Translations under genes and position numbers: made by a program
The notes under the pieces: model-generated
What the model was told of the DNA's origin: nothing
The model's database searches: none
What the model saw: the letters and a program-made list of their open reading frames with translations, nothing else
Shown here: positions 60,870-64,000 of the stretch, in pieces
How positions within the stretch are numbered: the first letter of the stretch is position 1
How the letters are laid out: every line of letters starts with the position of its first letter
Assembly: GCA_963565915.1 (NCBI GenBank)
Contig: OY751488.1
Coordinates: 1,302,001 to 1,366,000 of the forward strand
Direction of reading: 5' to 3'
DNA length: 64,000 nt
Source of the DNA: Entoloma clypeatum
Lineage: Eukaryota > Basidiomycota > Agaricomycetes > Agaricales > Entolomataceae

Positions 60870-62260
60870 TCAAAGGTGGTGGGTTTGTTTGTAAAGATCC
60901 AGTGTTTCCTGAGCTCTTTTTAAGTTGGATTCTGGTTCCCACATGTTATCGCTTGATGGATATCCCATCCACTTGACCAAATACTTGTGCCCTCTGTCCT
61001 GTCGCTTATGGGTAAGGATCGCTTCCTGCTTCCACTTCGTACTTGTGTTCTCCTTCAATCAGATCGTCTGTGTGTGTCATTTTCCCGATAAGGTGTCAAC
61101 AAGAAGGCATGGAAAACAGGGTGGATCTTGCATTGTTCTGGAAGTTTCAGCTTGTACGTCAGGGGCCTGAGCACCTCGGAAATGGTGAAGGGTCCTTCTC
61201 TTTTGGGTGCCAGCTTTCTGGAAGGGTATCCGATTTGGAGGTTCTTTCCTTCTAGCCATACCTGTTCTCCTCTTCCAAACGGAGTGAAGCCTCGTGTCAA
61301 TCTCTCTACCTTCAGGTAATCTTATAGGTATATTAGAGTCTGCCATCATCTGACAGGCTAGTTCATGCGCTGCCAGCACTTCATCTCTTGCTTGCTTTAG
61401 CTCTTTGAGCCGTTCCTCTACGCTTGGCACATTCGTTTTGTCAAATGCCAATGGTATGTCTCTTGGTTCATATCCCATCATTAGATAGAATGGGGATCAT
61501 TTTGTTGTGGAGTGGGTCCTCTGATTGTGACAGAACTCCATTGTTGAGTTGTGATCGTGCCATGTTTCAGGATTGTTTGAACAGAACATCTGGAAATAGA
61601 TCTCAAGTTCCTGATTTGCACGTTCTGTTTCTCCATTGGTTTGGGGGTGATAAGCCATGCTCATCATCAGTTTGATCCCTAGGAGTCGTCCTAGTTCTCT
61701 GAAGAGCTGAGAAGCGAATTGCGGCCCTCTGTCAGACAGAATAGAGTCTGGGAGCCCGAATCTTCAGTACACATGGTCCAAATAAAGTTTAGCGGTAAGG
61801 GTCGCGTCGGTGGTTTTGGTACAAGGGATGGAAATTACCCCCTTCATAGAACCATGGTCTACTACAACCATGATACTGTCAAATCCATTGCTCTCAGGCA
61901 GGTCTGTGATGAACTTGATTGTTGTCTGGGAGAACGGTCTAGTGTCCCTTTGTGCCTTGATCAGCATCAATCCAGGGTTTGTGAGGTGTGTGTTGACTTT
62001 CATTTGTTGGCAGGTTGCACATCCTCCAACATAATTCTTGACAAATACATACATTCCTGGCCACAAATAGTTCCGTCTGACCAATTCCAGGGTCTTTAGA
62101 TGTCCCGGATGTCCACTTGATAGGGAGTCGTGATATCGTTTTGTTATTTCCTGGCACAGAGTCTCATCTGGTGGTATGTAACATCTGTCACGGAAGAATA
62201 ATATCCCATCTTCTGTTCTCCATTCTGACAAATGGGATTTAATCAGCGGGGTCCCTGATT
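60870..62260 (-). pseudogene. Gypsy Z integrase and chromodomain
   Basis: The zinc module starts near 62231 (HDSLSSGHPGHLKTLELVRR, CATCQQMK). The core follows with TIKFITDLPES (first Asp) and, after a stop near 61756, [15 protein letters not shown] text and the [11 protein letters not shown] region. The C-terminal part includes SPFYLMMGYEPRDIPLAFDK, VWLEGKNLQIGYPSRKLAPK and HPVFHAFLLTPY, and the gene ends with a chromodomain ([35 protein letters not shown]). At least two stops and two frame changes disable it. Chromodomain presence suggests chromatin-directed integration. Confidence 0.88.
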
Positions 62261-62860
62261 CTTTTAGGGTGGTGATGGCTTTTGAGAAGAGCTCATCGTT
62301 CTTGGTTGCTTTTAGAATATTTCAAGGTCCACTGTCTTGATGAAGATGTCATCTGGTAAGACAATGATGTCTTTGTTGTCTGTATCCTCTTCGGATATAT
62401 GGTCCGGTCGCCTTGACAAGGCATCAGACTGGATCATCTTTGATCCTGGGGTGTGTACTAGTCTGAGTTCAAACTCAGAGAGATACAATCTCCACCATGC
62501 TTGTCGTCTGTTCAATTTCTGGGGTTCCTGGTAATACGTCAGGTTCTTGTGATCTGATAGAACAACTGCTGGAAACGGTGACCCAAGGAGGTAATGCCTC
62601 CAGGTTTCCAGTGATTGGATGATTCCCAAGAGTTCCTGATCATAGATCTCATAGTTTCGTTCTGCCGTAGAGAACGAGTGCGATATATATCCACAGGGGT
62701 GCCAGTCTCCATTTATATCTTGCTGGCGCAGTACTGCTCCTGTCGCCCATTTGGATGCATCAGACTCTATGATGAACGGATTGTCAGTGTTTGGCATTAA
62801 CAATACCGGTGATTTCGCGAATTTGTCCTTTAACGTGTCAAATGCCATTTGGCAGTCCTT
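62261..62860 (-). pseudogene. Gypsy Z RNase H
   Basis: A long frame, 62848-62312, reads [60 protein letters not shown] and [20 protein letters not shown], then [13 protein letters not shown]. The catalytic Asp/Glu positions are present. A TAG upstream (WE*SKD) replaces a probable CAG and separates it from RT. Confidence 0.9.
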
Positions 62861-63600
62861 GCTCTATTCCCATTCCTGATCCTTTTTGGTCAGATCATTC
62901 AGGGGTTTGGCCATGTCTGAGTAGTGTCCGATAAACCTTCGATAGAAGTTTCCAAATCCAAGGAAGGATCTGACCTGCTTCACAGTTACGGGTTCCGGCC
63001 ATTTTGCTACCCCTGATAACTTAACGGGGTCCATTGCGATTTCGTTTTCTTTGATAATGAGTCCGAGGTATTCGCACTGCCTGACTCCAAATTCGCATTT
63101 TTCCAGGTTGAGATAGAGGTCATTTTTCTGAGCATGCGGAGTGTCCGTCTGGTGTCGTCTTCATTATTGACTGAGAATATGAAGATGTCGTCCAAATAAA
63201 TGAGCAACCATCCTTCTTCAAGTTCTTCTTTGAAGATTTCGTTCATCATTGCCTGGAAGGTGGGTGACATGCCTGTCAGTCCAAAGAAGGCAACCAAGGG
63301 TTCATACAACCCTCAATTGGTTTTGAATGCAGCCTTCCATTCATCACCAGGTTTGATCTGTACGTTGTTGTATCCCCAACACATGTCCAGTTTAGTAAAG
63401 ACCTTTGCTCCTTTCAGTTTGTCCAGTAAATCTCCGACCAGGGGTAACGGGTATGCGTTCTTTACCGTTCCTTTGTTCAATTGCCAATAGTCCTGACATG
63501 GTCTGAGTTTATCCAAGTCCTTTTTAGCCAGAAAGAAAAAGGGTGATGCCATTGGTGATTTTGAGGGTCTGATATACCCTTTTCAAAGGTTCTCATCAAG
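62861..63600 (-). pseudogene. Gypsy Z reverse transcriptase
   Basis: Starting at [20 protein letters not shown], the RT shows [40 protein letters not shown], then TGA at 63313-63315 (relatives: TNRGL, CGA), GLYEPLVAFFGLTGMSPTFQ and YLDD in LIYLDDIFIFS, followed by the thumb and [16 protein letters not shown]. One frame change lies after LRMLRK near 63130. A stop in DENL*KGYI precedes the domain. Confidence 0.9.
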
Positions 63601-64000
63601 GAACTTGTCCAATTTTGTTTGTTCTTCCAGTGACAAAGGATAAACCTTACAGTCTTTCGGGGTGAAGTTTGGTTTTAAGTCAATTGCATGGTCCCATGGT
63701 TTGTGTTCTGGTAATCTCTCAGATGCTGTTTTCTCGAACACCTTCCGATACTGATCATATCGTCCTGGTAGTTCTTTCTTTGGTCTGTCCGTGGTGTCCG
63801 TGTTGTGTGAGAGTTTCTGGGAGATCGAGGTTTTGGCTTGGATCCAAATATCCTCAATGGGTTTGTCCGTTGTGACATACGCCCTGAACAGGTCGAGGTC
63901 ATTGTCTGATTCTTCATCTATCCTTTACAAGATAGGTCCATTTGCTGGTAGAGCCTCCTTTTCCAGTTTAAGGGTCTCTTCATCATCAACTTCTTCTATC
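63601..64000 (-). pseudogene. Gypsy Z protease-RT linker, cut by the window edge
   Basis: The minus strand reads DLDLFRAYVTTDKPIEDIWI, a linker, KKELPGRYDQYRKVFEKTAS, ERLPEHKPWDHAIDLKPNFT and VYPLSLEEQTKLDKFLDENL, the conserved approach to a gypsy RT. The protease active site would lie beyond 64000. Confidence 0.8.

Larger units (their letters stand above)
59396..64000 (-). mobile_element. Ty3/gypsy element Z (marY1-like, chromodomain), right part outside the window
   Basis: In minus orientation the window holds the protease-RT linker, RT, RNase H, integrase, chromodomain, an extra ORF, polypurine tract and 3' LTR. Gag and the 5' LTR lie beyond 64000. Order and text are those of chromodomain gypsy elements of mushrooms. 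It has several stops and frame changes. Confidence 0.9.

Overview
This window is a TE-dense piece of a filamentous fungal genome, most likely an Agaricomycete (Basidiomycota). Supporting signs are Ty1/copia and chromodomain Ty3/gypsy elements, a two-ORF APE-type LINE, a Helitron of the basidiomycete type, introns of about 50 nt, and relics of host genes typical of mushrooms. A Tricholoma-like ectomycorrhizal genome would fit the marY1-like gypsy at the right end, but that is inference. I see no rRNA, CRISPR or ordinary host-gene cluster. Almost everything is mobile DNA or its debris.

Left third (1-29300), a nest that can be dated by its target-site duplications (TSDs). Copia A (1585-13148, TSD CTTAC) landed in the 3' trailer of an old LINE-like copy. 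Copia B (5948-11730, identical LTRs, intact 1575-aa gag-pol) landed inside A's reverse transcriptase (TSD GGCTT). Gypsy X (13296-26873, minus orientation, TSD GTGAC) sits about 150 bp further on in a SINE-like sequence. A nearly complete LINE (16072-22710) was inserted into X's integrase (TSD ACAAAAATGCTTTG). X carries, between its chromodomain and 3' LTR, an antisense, intron-containing gene for a Zn(II)2Cys6-type protein. A solo X LTR (28622-29300, TSD AAGAA) follows.

Middle (27000-47500): a foldback-type inverted array, a 390-bp hAT-like hairpin MITE with a perfect 8-bp TSD, two tandem-repeat tracts, a copia RNase H/LTR remnant, a minus-strand Crinkler/RHS-type P-loop effector-like gene (33385-35405), and two inverted copies of a gypsy family (Y) facing each other around another MITE (35833-43880). 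Next come an ORF1-only LINE derivative and an unidentified decayed gene.

Right third (48016-64000): a second truncated copy of X that again keeps the antisense zinc-cluster gene open, degenerate METTL14-like and GH5-like host gene pieces, a gypsy RT scrap, a truncated Helitron gene, and the 3' half of a third gypsy family (Z) running off the window. Z has an extra Cys/His-rich ORF between pol and its LTR.

Two themes link the elements. Premature stops in the retroelement genes are overwhelmingly CGA to TGA, that is CpG to TpG, consistent with methylation-driven decay. The antisense zinc-cluster gene escapes this in both copies, which suggests it matters to the element or the host.
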